DNA of 64,000 bases from Lignipirellula cremea (GTDB lineage Bacteria; Planctomycetota; Planctomycetia; Pirellulales; Pirellulaceae), in assembly GCF_007751035.1 (NCBI RefSeq), contig NZ_CP036433.1:2895001-2959000 (forward strand), in the 5' to 3' direction. Numbering within the stretch: the stretch's first letter is position 1; the number at the start of each line of letters is the position of its first letter. Made by a program: the position numbers and the translations under genes. The notes beneath the pieces are model-generated. The model worked only from the letters and a program-made list of their open reading frames with translations. It ran no database searches and had not been told where the DNA came from. Positions 16,909 to 24,298 of the stretch are shown here, one piece after another.

Positions 16909-18261
16909 ATGCCGAATAAGAAGGATGCTACGTCAACTCCCGCCAGCTCGACGACCTCGCGTCGCAGTTTCATGAAAACGACCGGTTCGTCGCTGTTGAT
17001 CGCCGGAGGCGCCGTAGCGGCGACGGGTCTGAGCGTTGCCCGGGCGGCCCATTCTTTTGGCGACGGTAAAATCAAAATCGGCCTGATCGGTTGCGGCGGC
17101 CGCGGCACGGGCGCTGCCCGCCAGGCGATGAACACCTCCGGCGGCGATGTGGTGCTGACCGCGATGGCGGACGCTTTTGGCGATCGTCTGCAGGGCGCGT
17201 ATCGCGGCCTGAAGAGCGCTCATGGCGACCTGGTGCAGGTCACCAAGGATCAGCAGTTTGTTGGTTTTGACGCCTATAAAGACGTTCTGGCAAGCGATGT
17301 CGACCTGGTCATTCTGGCCACCCCGCCTGGCTTCCGTCCGCTGCATGTCGAATCGGCCATCGCGGCCGGCAAGCATGTCTTTATGGAAAAACCGGTGGCC
17401 GTCGACGCCCCGGGCGTCCGCCGCGTGCTGGCTGCCGGCGAAGAAGCCAAGAAAAAAGGTCTGGCCATCGCGTGCGGACTGCAGCGTCGCCACGAACGGG
17501 CCTACATGGAAACCATGGACCAGCTCCATGGCGGCGCCATCGGTGATATCGTATTCGCCCGCGGTTACTGGAACGGCGCCGGGGTGTGGGTTCGTCCCCG
17601 CACCGACCAGCAGACCGAACTGGAATACCAGATGCGGAACTGGTACTACTTCAACTGGCTCTGCGGCGACCATATCAACGAGCAGCACATCCATAACCTG
17701 GATGTCATCAACTGGCTCATGGAAGGCTACCCGGTCAAAGCCCAGGGCGTCGGCGGCCGTGAAGTCCGCACCGGCCTGGATAATGGCCAGATCTACGATC
17801 ACCATATGGTCGAGTACACCTACTCCAATGGTCGCAAGTCGCTTAGCCAGTGCCGACATATTCCCGGTTGCTGGAACAGCGTCACCGAATTTGCCCACGG
17901 CACAACGGGCACCTGCGATATCAGCGGCGGCAAAATCTTCAACGCGGCCGGCGAGCAGACCTGGGCCACCGAAGGCTCCCGCGGCGGCCACCAGCAGGAA
18001 CACCACGACCTGTTCGCCGAACTTCGCAAAGGCAACACGCCCAACGAAGCGGAGTACGGCGCCCTCAGCACCATGACCGCGATCATGGGACGCATGGCGA
18101 CCTACTCCGGCAAGGAGATCAACTGGGAAGACGCTCTGAACTCCCAGATTTCGCTGGCGACGGTTGACGCCCTGCACAACCTGAACGACGTCGCTCCGGT
18201 CCAGCCCGACGCTGAAGGTCGTTACCCGATCGCCGTGCCCGGCGAGACCAAAACGGTCTAA
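16909..18261 (+). CDS. Tat-exported Gfo/Idh/MocA-family oxidoreductase
   Basis: The 450-residue protein begins with a twin-arginine signal (SRRSFMK, 17-23, then a hydrophobic stretch ending ARA near 46). It then has a Rossmann domain with IGLIGCGGRGTG (58-68) and the family EKP motif at 160-162 in FMEKPVAVD. A C-terminal alpha/beta domain follows, containing GDHINEQHIHNLD, typical of planctomycete members. Tat export fits a protein folded around NAD(P). The substrate, probably a sugar or polyol, is not evident. An AGGAGA ribosome binding site is eight bases before the ATG at 16909. It has its own promoter and a strong terminator, so it is monocistronic. Confidence 0.9.
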   Translation: MPNKKDATSTPASSTTSRRSFMKTTGSSLLIAGGAVAATGLSVARAAHSFGDGKIKIGLIGCGGRGTGAARQAMNTSGGDVVLTAMADAFGDRLQGAYRGLKSAHGDLVQVTKDQQFVGFDAYKDVLASDVDLVILATPPGFRPLHVESAIAAGKHVFMEKPVAVDAPGVRRVLAAGEEAKKKGLAIACGLQRRHERAYMETMDQLHGGAIGDIVFARGYWNGAGVWVRPRTDQQTELEYQMRNWYYFNWLCGDHINEQHIHNLDVINWLMEGYPVKAQGVGGREVRTGLDNGQIYDHHMVEYTYSNGRKSLSQCRHIPGCWNSVTEFAHGTTGTCDISGGKIFNAAGEQTWATEGSRGGHQQEHHDLFAELRKGNTPNEAEYGALSTMTAIMGRMATYSGKEINWEDALNSQISLATVDALHNLNDVAPVQPDAEGRYPIAVPGETKTV

Positions 18262-18375
18262 CTGCTGCTCTCCCCATGGCGGGAAAGTAACGGCCAGGCG
18301 CCGTACGGAATTGACCGATCGAATAGAACTGTCGAAGGGATCGCCTGCAGGGAACTGCTCTGCGGGCGTGCTATG

Positions 18376-18401
18376 ACGGGGGCCATCGCCCCCGTTTTTT
18401 T
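18376..18401 (+). terminator. Rho-independent terminator of the Gfo/Idh gene
   Basis: ACGGGGGC at 18376-18383 pairs with GCCCCCGT at 18388-18395 around a CATC loop, followed directly by a run of seven T at 18395-18401. It lies 115 bp past the stop codon. Confidence 0.88.
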
Positions 18402-18472
18402 GTGCGCCGATGGCGCGCAACTTGCACTCTGTTAAAGGTGTTTGAAACTGCCTTTATCCCGGAGGAGCAACC

Positions 18473-18985
18473 ATGTCCGGTCAATGTGTCGTCGCCGTAT
18501 TTCCCAATCTGGCCGCCGCCGTCAAAGGGGTTCGCATTGTTGAAGATGCAGGCGTTCCCCATCATTGCGTTTCGCTCGTCCAACGGGATGTCTCGAAAGA
18601 AGCCGCCCATCCTGAGGATATGCAGCATGGGGACATGGCGGAAAACCGTGCAGCGGAAGGGGCCGGACTCGGCGGCCTGCTTGGCCTGCTGTTAGGCGCT
18701 CCGCTACTGATGATCCCCGGTGTGGGCCTGGTGCTGGCCGCGGGGCCGATTGCCGCGGGTTTGACCGGGGCGATGGTCGGCGGCTTCCTGGGCTCCATGT
18801 CGGGCTGGGGCGTACCCGATAATCATATTGCGGAGTACGAAGAGCAAGTGCGCGAAGGATCCGTGCTGGTCATCATCGATAGCAACCCCGAGGAGCTGGC
18901 CCGGGCGGCGAATCTGCTGCAGGAATCCGAAGCCACTGCCATCGATACCCATGTGGAAACGAGCGCCGACAAGGTTTCTCCCTGA
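18473..18985 (+). CDS. Glycine-zipper, general-stress-type protein
   Basis: The 170-residue protein has an N-terminal alpha/beta part that resembles the YflT/GSP17M stress-protein fold (VVAVFPNLAAAVKGVRIVEDAGV). A central hydrophobic Gly/Ala-rich segment follows (about 62-110, GLGGLLGLLLGAP and GPIAAGLTGAMVGGFLG), which could insert into membrane. The C-terminal part (VREGSVLVIIDSNPEELARAANLL) repeats the theme. The relation to YflT/DUF1269-type proteins is by general pattern only. A GGAGGAGC ribosome binding site supports the ATG. It stands alone between two terminators. Function is unknown. Confidence 0.75.
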   Translation: MSGQCVVAVFPNLAAAVKGVRIVEDAGVPHHCVSLVQRDVSKEAAHPEDMQHGDMAENRAAEGAGLGGLLGLLLGAPLLMIPGVGLVLAAGPIAAGLTGAMVGGFLGSMSGWGVPDNHIAEYEEQVREGSVLVIIDSNPEELARAANLLQESEATAIDTHVETSADKVSP

Positions 18986-19007
18986 TCCACAACGTCAACA
19001 GCGATTT

Positions 19008-19049
19008 GGTCGCCAGGCAACCCGGGTGCTGCGATGGCGACCTGTTTTT
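19008..19049 (+). terminator. Probable Rho-independent terminator
   Basis: GGTCGCC at 19008-19014 pairs with GGCGACC at 19036-19042, followed by TGTTTTT to 19049. The 21-base loop can fold further through ACCCGGGT. It starts 22 bp past the stop of the glycine-zipper gene and lies in the spacer before the oppositely oriented beta-lactamase-like gene. Confidence 0.6.
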
Positions 19050-19112
19050 GCGTCGTCGTTGGTTTTCGATCTGCCAGGCCGGCATCTATCTGGCAGGCCG
19101 ATCTTGGCGGAA

Positions 19113-20243
19113 TCAATGAAAGGCGGAAGCAACAGCGCTGGAGATCTGCACCAGGCGGCCGGGCGCGTTGGCCCGCGGGGTGGTGGTGAAAATCATGCAG
19201 AAGCCGTCCCGCTCACGATCCATCCAGACCATGGTGCCCGTGGCGCCGGTATGGCCAAAAACGTGCGGCCCCAGCAGGCTGCTCCAGCTGTCGGACTCGC
19301 CCACGTGGTTCATTTGCCAGCCCAGCCCCCAGCGGCGACAGCGGCGGATCGGCTCCGGCAGATCGGGGTAATCGTCCAGCCGGTTCTCCGTCATCCGCTG
19401 AACCGTGAACGGCGACAGCAGCCGCACGTCGCCATATGCGCCGCCGTTGAGCAGGCACTGGCAGATTATGGCGAAATCGTCCGGCGTGCTGAACATGCCG
19501 CCCCAGGGCGCCCCTAGCTCTGTCCAGTACGGACTATTCCAGCCGAAGTCGGAGTTGTGCTGGTACGCGGGCGTTTCCACCCGGACGAGCCGTTCCCGCG
19601 CGAAGCCGACCGACCCCAGGCCGGTCGATTTCAGCCCCAGCGGATCGAAGATTTCTTTCTTCAGGAATTTGCTGATCGGCAGGCCCGACAGCCGCTGCAC
19701 CAGTTCGGCCACAATCAGCGTGCCCATGCTTTGATAGGAGTGGCTGGTTCCCGGCGGGAACAGGGGCACCGTATCCCGAATGGCGCCGCGGATAAACTCC
19801 TGCAGCGGCGCATGCTGTTTACGCAGCTCGGCGTTGTTCTCCAGCATGTCGGGCAGGCCCGAGGTGTGGGTAAACAGATGTGCGACCAGCGTCGCTTCCT
19901 TGTGATGGGCGGCGAACTCCGGGATGTAGTGCGTGACCCGATCGCTCAGGTTCAGCAGCCCCCGTTCGACCAGCATCATCGCCCCCATGTAGACGATCGG
20001 CTTGGTGATGGAGGCCAGAAGAAACAGCCCGTCGCGACGCAGCGGCGGGGCGCCGGGCTCGGCTCCCTGGCGGCCAAAGAACCGCGGCTCTACCAGCTTG
20101 CCGGCCCGGCCGACGGCGATCGTACCGCCGGGAATCTCGGGATCGGCTCCGCTCGTCCAGTCTTCCAGCAGGTCGTAAGCCAGCTGCAGCCGGGCCGGAT
20201 CCAGCCCCAGTTCGGTCGGTTTGGCTAGAGGTAAGGAGGTCAT
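19113..20243 (-). CDS. Class C beta-lactamase/esterase-family serine hydrolase
   Basis: The 376-residue protein has the three motifs of the beta-lactamase/penicillin-binding transpeptidase superfamily. The nucleophile is Ser78 in SITK (78-81), the tyrosine is in SYQS in place of the usual YxN, and the KTG-equivalent is HTGATG near the C-terminus. There is no signal peptide. This and the HTG variant are typical of EstB-like esterases and other non-lactamase members, so a drug-resistance role is not supported. A TTG two codons upstream is an alternative start; the ATG at 20243 is used. It is on the same strand as, and 64 bp downstream of, a cytochrome-PSD gene. Confidence 0.85.
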   Translation of the reverse strand: MTSLPLAKPTELGLDPARLQLAYDLLEDWTSGADPEIPGGTIAVGRAGKLVEPRFFGRQGAEPGAPPLRRDGLFLLASITKPIVYMGAMMLVERGLLNLSDRVTHYIPEFAAHHKEATLVAHLFTHTSGLPDMLENNAELRKQHAPLQEFIRGAIRDTVPLFPPGTSHSYQSMGTLIVAELVQRLSGLPISKFLKKEIFDPLGLKSTGLGSVGFARERLVRVETPAYQHNSDFGWNSPYWTELGAPWGGMFSTPDDFAIICQCLLNGGAYGDVRLLSPFTVQRMTENRLDDYPDLPEPIRRCRRWGLGWQMNHVGESDSWSSLLGPHVFGHTGATGTMVWMDRERDGFCMIFTTTPRANAPGRLVQISSAVASAFH

Positions 20244-20307
20244 TGGCAAGACTCGACAAAGGGATAGGGTTAAGCAGGATCGTGGCCTTTTGGCTGCGGC
20301 AGGATCC

Positions 20308-22740
20308 TTATTTGTGACGGAACAGGTCGCTCTGGATCACGCCGTGAACGAGGGAACGCAGGCCGTAGTTGTCGCGGGCGGCCTGGGCGACGATGGCGTC
20401 GATGGTCGGCTGGTCGATCGGCGTGGCCGGCTCGCCGGTAGCGTATGTCAGCAGGTGACGCGTCACGCCGCGGCCCAGCTGGGCCGGGTCGGCGGCCAGC
20501 TTCGCCCGCAATTCTCGCACGCCCGTGAACGGCTCGCCGGCAGGCGTGACGCCGGTGGAGTCGACGGGCAGTCCGTCGGTCCACTTCTTTTCCCCTTTCC
20601 CGGCTTCGGGATTCAGCACGCGGTAGTGCGTGCGAAAGCCGCCCATCACGTCGAAACTTTCCAGGGCGAATCCGTAAGGATCAAAGCGGGCGTGACACGC
20701 TTTGCAGCTGCCCTGCTGGCTGTGCAGGGCCAATTGTTCCCGCAGCGTTTTGGCGCCGCGGGTGTCGGGATCGACCGGATCAATATTGGACGGCGGGGGC
20801 GGGATGCGAATCCCCAGCAGTCGCTCGGCCACCCAGACGCCGCGTTTGACGGGCGACGTGAGCGTACCGTTGGCGGTGACTTTCAGCGTAGACGCCTGCG
20901 TCCAGATGCCTCCGTAAGGCGTGTCGGCCGGCAAGCGGACCTGGCGGATCTGGAAACCTTCCACGCCGGGGATTCCGTAGAACTCGGCCAGTCGGGAGTT
21001 GACCATCGCCCAGTCCGGGGCGACAAAGTCCCGCACGCTCAGGTTTTCGTCCAGCATGCGGCGGAAGGTGGCCGGGGTTTCCAGCATGCTGGAGATCTTC
21101 AGTTCTTCGTCGTACTCCGAGTACAAATCCTTGTCGGGCGTGGTGTTGTCGATCCCCCACAGGCCCAGCCATTGAGCCAGGAAGTCGTCGACAAAGCGGT
21201 CCGACCGCGGATCATTCAGCAGTCGCTCGGTTTGCTCCCGCAGCACTTTCGGATCGCTCAGCTTCCCTTGCCGGGCGACTTCCAGCAGCTCTTCGTCGGG
21301 CGTGGAGTTCCACAGAAAGTACGACAGCCGCGAGGCGAGAGCAAAATCGCTCAACGGGCCCGGCTCCTCAATCACGCATAAAAAGTCGGGCGACGTCAGC
21401 ATGGCCGTGACTTCGGTCACATACGCGGCCTGCAGCGGCACGCCCGCGTCGAGGGCCGCCATCAGGCTTTGCATGCAGTGGGCCCGTTCGGCGTCGGTCA
21501 GATCGCGGCGGAAAAGTCGGGAGCCGATACGGGCGAAATTCGCCTGCATGGCTGCTTCGAATGCTTCGCGGTCGAGCTTCGACTGCACCAGCGTCTGGTT
21601 TCTGCGGGAGTTCAGCACCAGCTGGATGTCTTCGGGCAAGCCGCCCAGCAGTAGTTCCTGGCCGGGCAGGGTCGCTTCGAGTTCTTCGACATCCACATAC
21701 TGGATCGCCAGGCCGGGCCCCGTGCCGCGTTTGCTGGCGAGCGTGTTCTTGGGAACCGGCACGCCCAGTCCCAGCGGGATCAAACGCATGCCGTCGCTTG
21801 TGCCCAGGTCGCTATCCAACCGGGTGCGCAGATAGATGTCCGTCTCCACGATCGCCGGCTTGCCGGGCGGAATGTCCACCACTTTGACCAGATCCAGAAT
21901 CTGCGGATAGGCGGAAACATGGCCCACATAAATGCCGACCGGCAACGGTTTGTCGGTCTGGTACCCGTACGCGTGGATCCGCAAACGATGCAGGCCGGGC
22001 TTCCGGGGCGACGGAGAACCTCTGCCGGGAGTGCCGTCGGGGTTGGATTTTCGCAAGGGGCCCGAGTTGGTGTCGGAGTTGAATGAGACGTTCCAGTTAT
22101 CGTCCAGTTCCAGCAGGTGGCCTTTGGATTGTTCACTGCCGAAGGACCACAGGCGGAAGGTCTCCTGGGTTGTCGGATGCTGGAACATGCGAGGAACGAG
22201 GTCTTCGGCGATCAGCAGCTGGCCTTCGGTGGCGGCGGGCGAGAACGGCAGGGCCGCACTGATTTTGTCGTAGCCATCGATGCGACCGTCGCCCGGCATC
22301 CGCTTGACGACGGGGGGACGAATGCCAAATACATCCTGCAGGGTGTTAGCGTATTCCTGACGCGACAGTCGACGGAACTTGCTGCGTCCCGCCTGACGTT
22401 GCTGTTCCACCAGCAGCTGTGTCAGATCCTGGCGAATCCAGCCGACCAGCTGCTGCTTGTCGGCCGGTTTGAGAGGCTCGGCGTCGTCGGGCGGCATGGC
22501 GCCGGCTTCGACCCGTTCCAGCACCTGGAACCAGTGGCGGGCTTGCGACTGCAGTTCTTCCAGGCTCGGTGTCGCCGTAAGATCCAGCTTGGCTGCCGGT
22601 TTGGCCCCGCCATGGCAGTCCGTGCAGTGCGACTGCAGGATCGGCTGCACCCGTTGCCGGAACGTGAGCGAGGCATCATCAGCCCGGGCGGACGTCGGGA
22701 CCGCCAGCAGCAAGGTAAAGAGAATCAACAGGTAACGCAT
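20308..22740 (-). CDS. Planctomycete cytochrome-PSD protein (PSCyt1, DUF1587, DUF1595, DUF1592, DUF1588, DUF1585)
   Basis: This 810-residue exported protein has a signal peptide ending ARADD, a haem motif CTDCH at 39-43, DUF1587 (RRLSRQEYANTLQDVFG), a beta-rich insert and DUF1592 (ASRLSYFLWNSTPDEEL). DUF1588 follows with ATSPVKRG-type KRGVWVAERLLG and a second CxxCH in SCKACHARFDPYGFALESFD, then DUF1585. It is probably a periplasmic c-type cytochrome-like enzyme of unknown reaction. The ATG at 22740 starts the signal peptide; the open frame continues upstream into the DUF1552 gene but is not needed. It lies 67 bp downstream of the DUF1552 gene on the same strand, so the two form an operon. 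Confidence 0.87.
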   Translation of the reverse strand: MRYLLILFTLLLAVPTSARADDASLTFRQRVQPILQSHCTDCHGGAKPAAKLDLTATPSLEELQSQARHWFQVLERVEAGAMPPDDAEPLKPADKQQLVGWIRQDLTQLLVEQQRQAGRSKFRRLSRQEYANTLQDVFGIRPPVVKRMPGDGRIDGYDKISAALPFSPAATEGQLLIAEDLVPRMFQHPTTQETFRLWSFGSEQSKGHLLELDDNWNVSFNSDTNSGPLRKSNPDGTPGRGSPSPRKPGLHRLRIHAYGYQTDKPLPVGIYVGHVSAYPQILDLVKVVDIPPGKPAIVETDIYLRTRLDSDLGTSDGMRLIPLGLGVPVPKNTLASKRGTGPGLAIQYVDVEELEATLPGQELLLGGLPEDIQLVLNSRRNQTLVQSKLDREAFEAAMQANFARIGSRLFRRDLTDAERAHCMQSLMAALDAGVPLQAAYVTEVTAMLTSPDFLCVIEEPGPLSDFALASRLSYFLWNSTPDEELLEVARQGKLSDPKVLREQTERLLNDPRSDRFVDDFLAQWLGLWGIDNTTPDKDLYSEYDEELKISSMLETPATFRRMLDENLSVRDFVAPDWAMVNSRLAEFYGIPGVEGFQIRQVRLPADTPYGGIWTQASTLKVTANGTLTSPVKRGVWVAERLLGIRIPPPPSNIDPVDPDTRGAKTLREQLALHSQQGSCKACHARFDPYGFALESFDVMGGFRTHYRVLNPEAGKGEKKWTDGLPVDSTGVTPAGEPFTGVRELRAKLAADPAQLGRGVTRHLLTYATGEPATPIDQPTIDAIVAQAARDNYGLRSLVHGVIQSDLFRHK

Positions 22741-22807
22741 AAGGAACTCGCTCGTCGTGCCGTTGGCACTATCGTGATACGGGAAGGTTAAAAGCCTGAG
22801 GGACGGT

Positions 22808-24073
22808 CTAAACCAGGCCGTTAATCGTGCCGGAGCCGGAGCCGAACTGGTCGGTTTCCACGCCAAAACGCTGCAGCATATTGACGAACACTTTGCCCAA
22901 AGGCGTGTTGTTCTGCACGTCGCCGGCGATGTGCTGGCCGTGACGGTAGCCGCCGCCGGCCAGCAGGACCGGCAGGTTGCTGGTGCCGTGGCCGCTGGCG
23001 TCGCCCAGGTTGCTGCCGATCAGCACCTGCGTGGAATCGAGCAGGCTGCCGCCGGCTTCCCGAGTGTCGCGCAGGGAGGCGAGGAAGTCGCGGAAGGCAG
23101 TCACTTTCTCTTTTTCGATGATCTTCAGCTGGGCGATTTTCTCCGGGTTACGGCCGTGATGGCTGAGCCCGTGATGTCCTTCCGAGACGCCATCGATGGG
23201 AGGCTTTTCGTCCATCCCTTTGATGAAAATGCTGACCACGCGGGTGGAGTCGGTCTGCACGGCCAGCTTTGCCAGATCCATCAGGATGCGGGCCCGGCCG
23301 ATGCTGTTGCTGCGATCAGAGAACGGGCTGGGATAGTTCTCATTGGGTTGGGGGTAGTCGACCGTCGGCTTGGGCTGATGCACCCATTGCTCTTCGGCGA
23401 CCAGCTGTTTTTCCAGGTTACGGACCGCCTCGGTGTAGTCGGCGATCTGCTGCTGATCGTAGGGGCTGACCGTGCGGCTCAGTGCGGCCAGCCGTTCCCG
23501 CATCCGGTCGAGCATGCTGCGGCCGCGACGCAGGCGGTCCAGTTCCTTCGCCACGTCGTTCTTGCCGCCGGCCAGGAACATGTTGGCGTAGATTTGCGAA
23601 GGCCGGCTGAGAGCCGGGATGCCGGCTCCGGTCGGCGTGTACGACAGCGGGCTGCCGTCCTGGGTGGACAGCGTCATCAGGGGGAAACGGGTGGCGCCGG
23701 CCACATGCTGCGAGGCGACCACATCCATCGAAACCGTGTTGCGGAAGCCGGGCTGCGTGGGGTGTTTGGCGGTCGTCAGGAAGCAGGCTTCCGACGCGTG
23801 GTCGCCGCCGATTTCTGGATGGCTGATGCCGGAGAACACCGTGAACTGGTCGCGCAGGTCGCCCAGCACCTGCAGGTACTCGCTGGATTCGTACTCACGG
23901 CCGGCCGACTTGGGGAAGAACGACGGCCCGTACAGGCCGAAGCTGGTGCAGACGTTAATGATCCGCTGCGGCGGTCCGGCTTCCTGGCCGCGGGCCAGGG
24001 ATTCCAGCCAGGGCAAAGCCAGAACGGCGGCGCCGGCGCGGAGCACCTGCCGACGGTTGAGTTGAGCGTGCAT
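22808..24073 (-). CDS. Tat-exported DUF1552 (HXXSHH) protein
   Basis: The 421-residue protein opens with a twin-arginine signal (NRRQVLRAG, arginines 7-8, then AAVLALPWL). It contains the family hallmark HHGLSHHG, an HxxSHH motif, together with conserved TSFGLYGPSFFP and SNLGDASGHGTSNLPVLLAGGG stretches. The histidine motif suggests metal binding, and the fold resembles sulfatase/phosphatase-like DUF1501 relatives, but no reaction has been shown to my knowledge. A GGAG ribosome binding site precedes the ATG. It is first in a two-gene operon with the cytochrome-PSD gene, the reverse of the gene order in the other two pairs of the window. Confidence 0.88.
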   Translation of the reverse strand: MHAQLNRRQVLRAGAAVLALPWLESLARGQEAGPPQRIINVCTSFGLYGPSFFPKSAGREYESSEYLQVLGDLRDQFTVFSGISHPEIGGDHASEACFLTTAKHPTQPGFRNTVSMDVVASQHVAGATRFPLMTLSTQDGSPLSYTPTGAGIPALSRPSQIYANMFLAGGKNDVAKELDRLRRGRSMLDRMRERLAALSRTVSPYDQQQIADYTEAVRNLEKQLVAEEQWVHQPKPTVDYPQPNENYPSPFSDRSNSIGRARILMDLAKLAVQTDSTRVVSIFIKGMDEKPPIDGVSEGHHGLSHHGRNPEKIAQLKIIEKEKVTAFRDFLASLRDTREAGGSLLDSTQVLIGSNLGDASGHGTSNLPVLLAGGGYRHGQHIAGDVQNNTPLGKVFVNMLQRFGVETDQFGSGSGTINGLV

Positions 24074-24267
24074 CGAATCTCCAGGCAGGAGGAAGAACCC
24101 TGGTCAGGTTCTGAATTGCAGGGGGATGTGTCGCCGGCGAGCGGATCGCCCTGCCGGAACGGCGTCAGGTGGGATAAAAAAAGGCGGTCGCAGGCGTTGT
24201 TGGAGGAGGCTTTCGACAGAAACACCCTGACAGAGGGGGCGTCCGGCCGGCCCGAAACCATGGTATT

Positions 24268-24295
24268 AAAATAAGCCGTATGGATTAGAATACAA
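24268..24295 (-). promoter_or_regulatory. Candidate divergent promoter region of the two DUF1552/cytochrome-PSD operons
   Basis: On the minus strand TTGTAT (plus-strand 24290-24295) and TATTTT (24268-24273) are 16 bp apart and could drive the DUF1552-first operon with a leader near 190 nt. On the plus strand TAGAAT at 24286-24291 ends seven bases before the ATG at 24299. That ATG has no visible ribosome binding site, so a leaderless plus-strand transcript is conceivable. The two signals overlap in a short AT-rich patch of a 225-bp divergent spacer. Confidence 0.35.
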
Positions 24296-24298
24296 GCT

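Noticed and set aside
19113-20243. Antibiotic-resistance beta-lactamase
   Set aside because: It has SxxK and tyrosine motifs of the superfamily but HTG in place of KTG and no signal peptide, which better fits an esterase or peptidase-like member.
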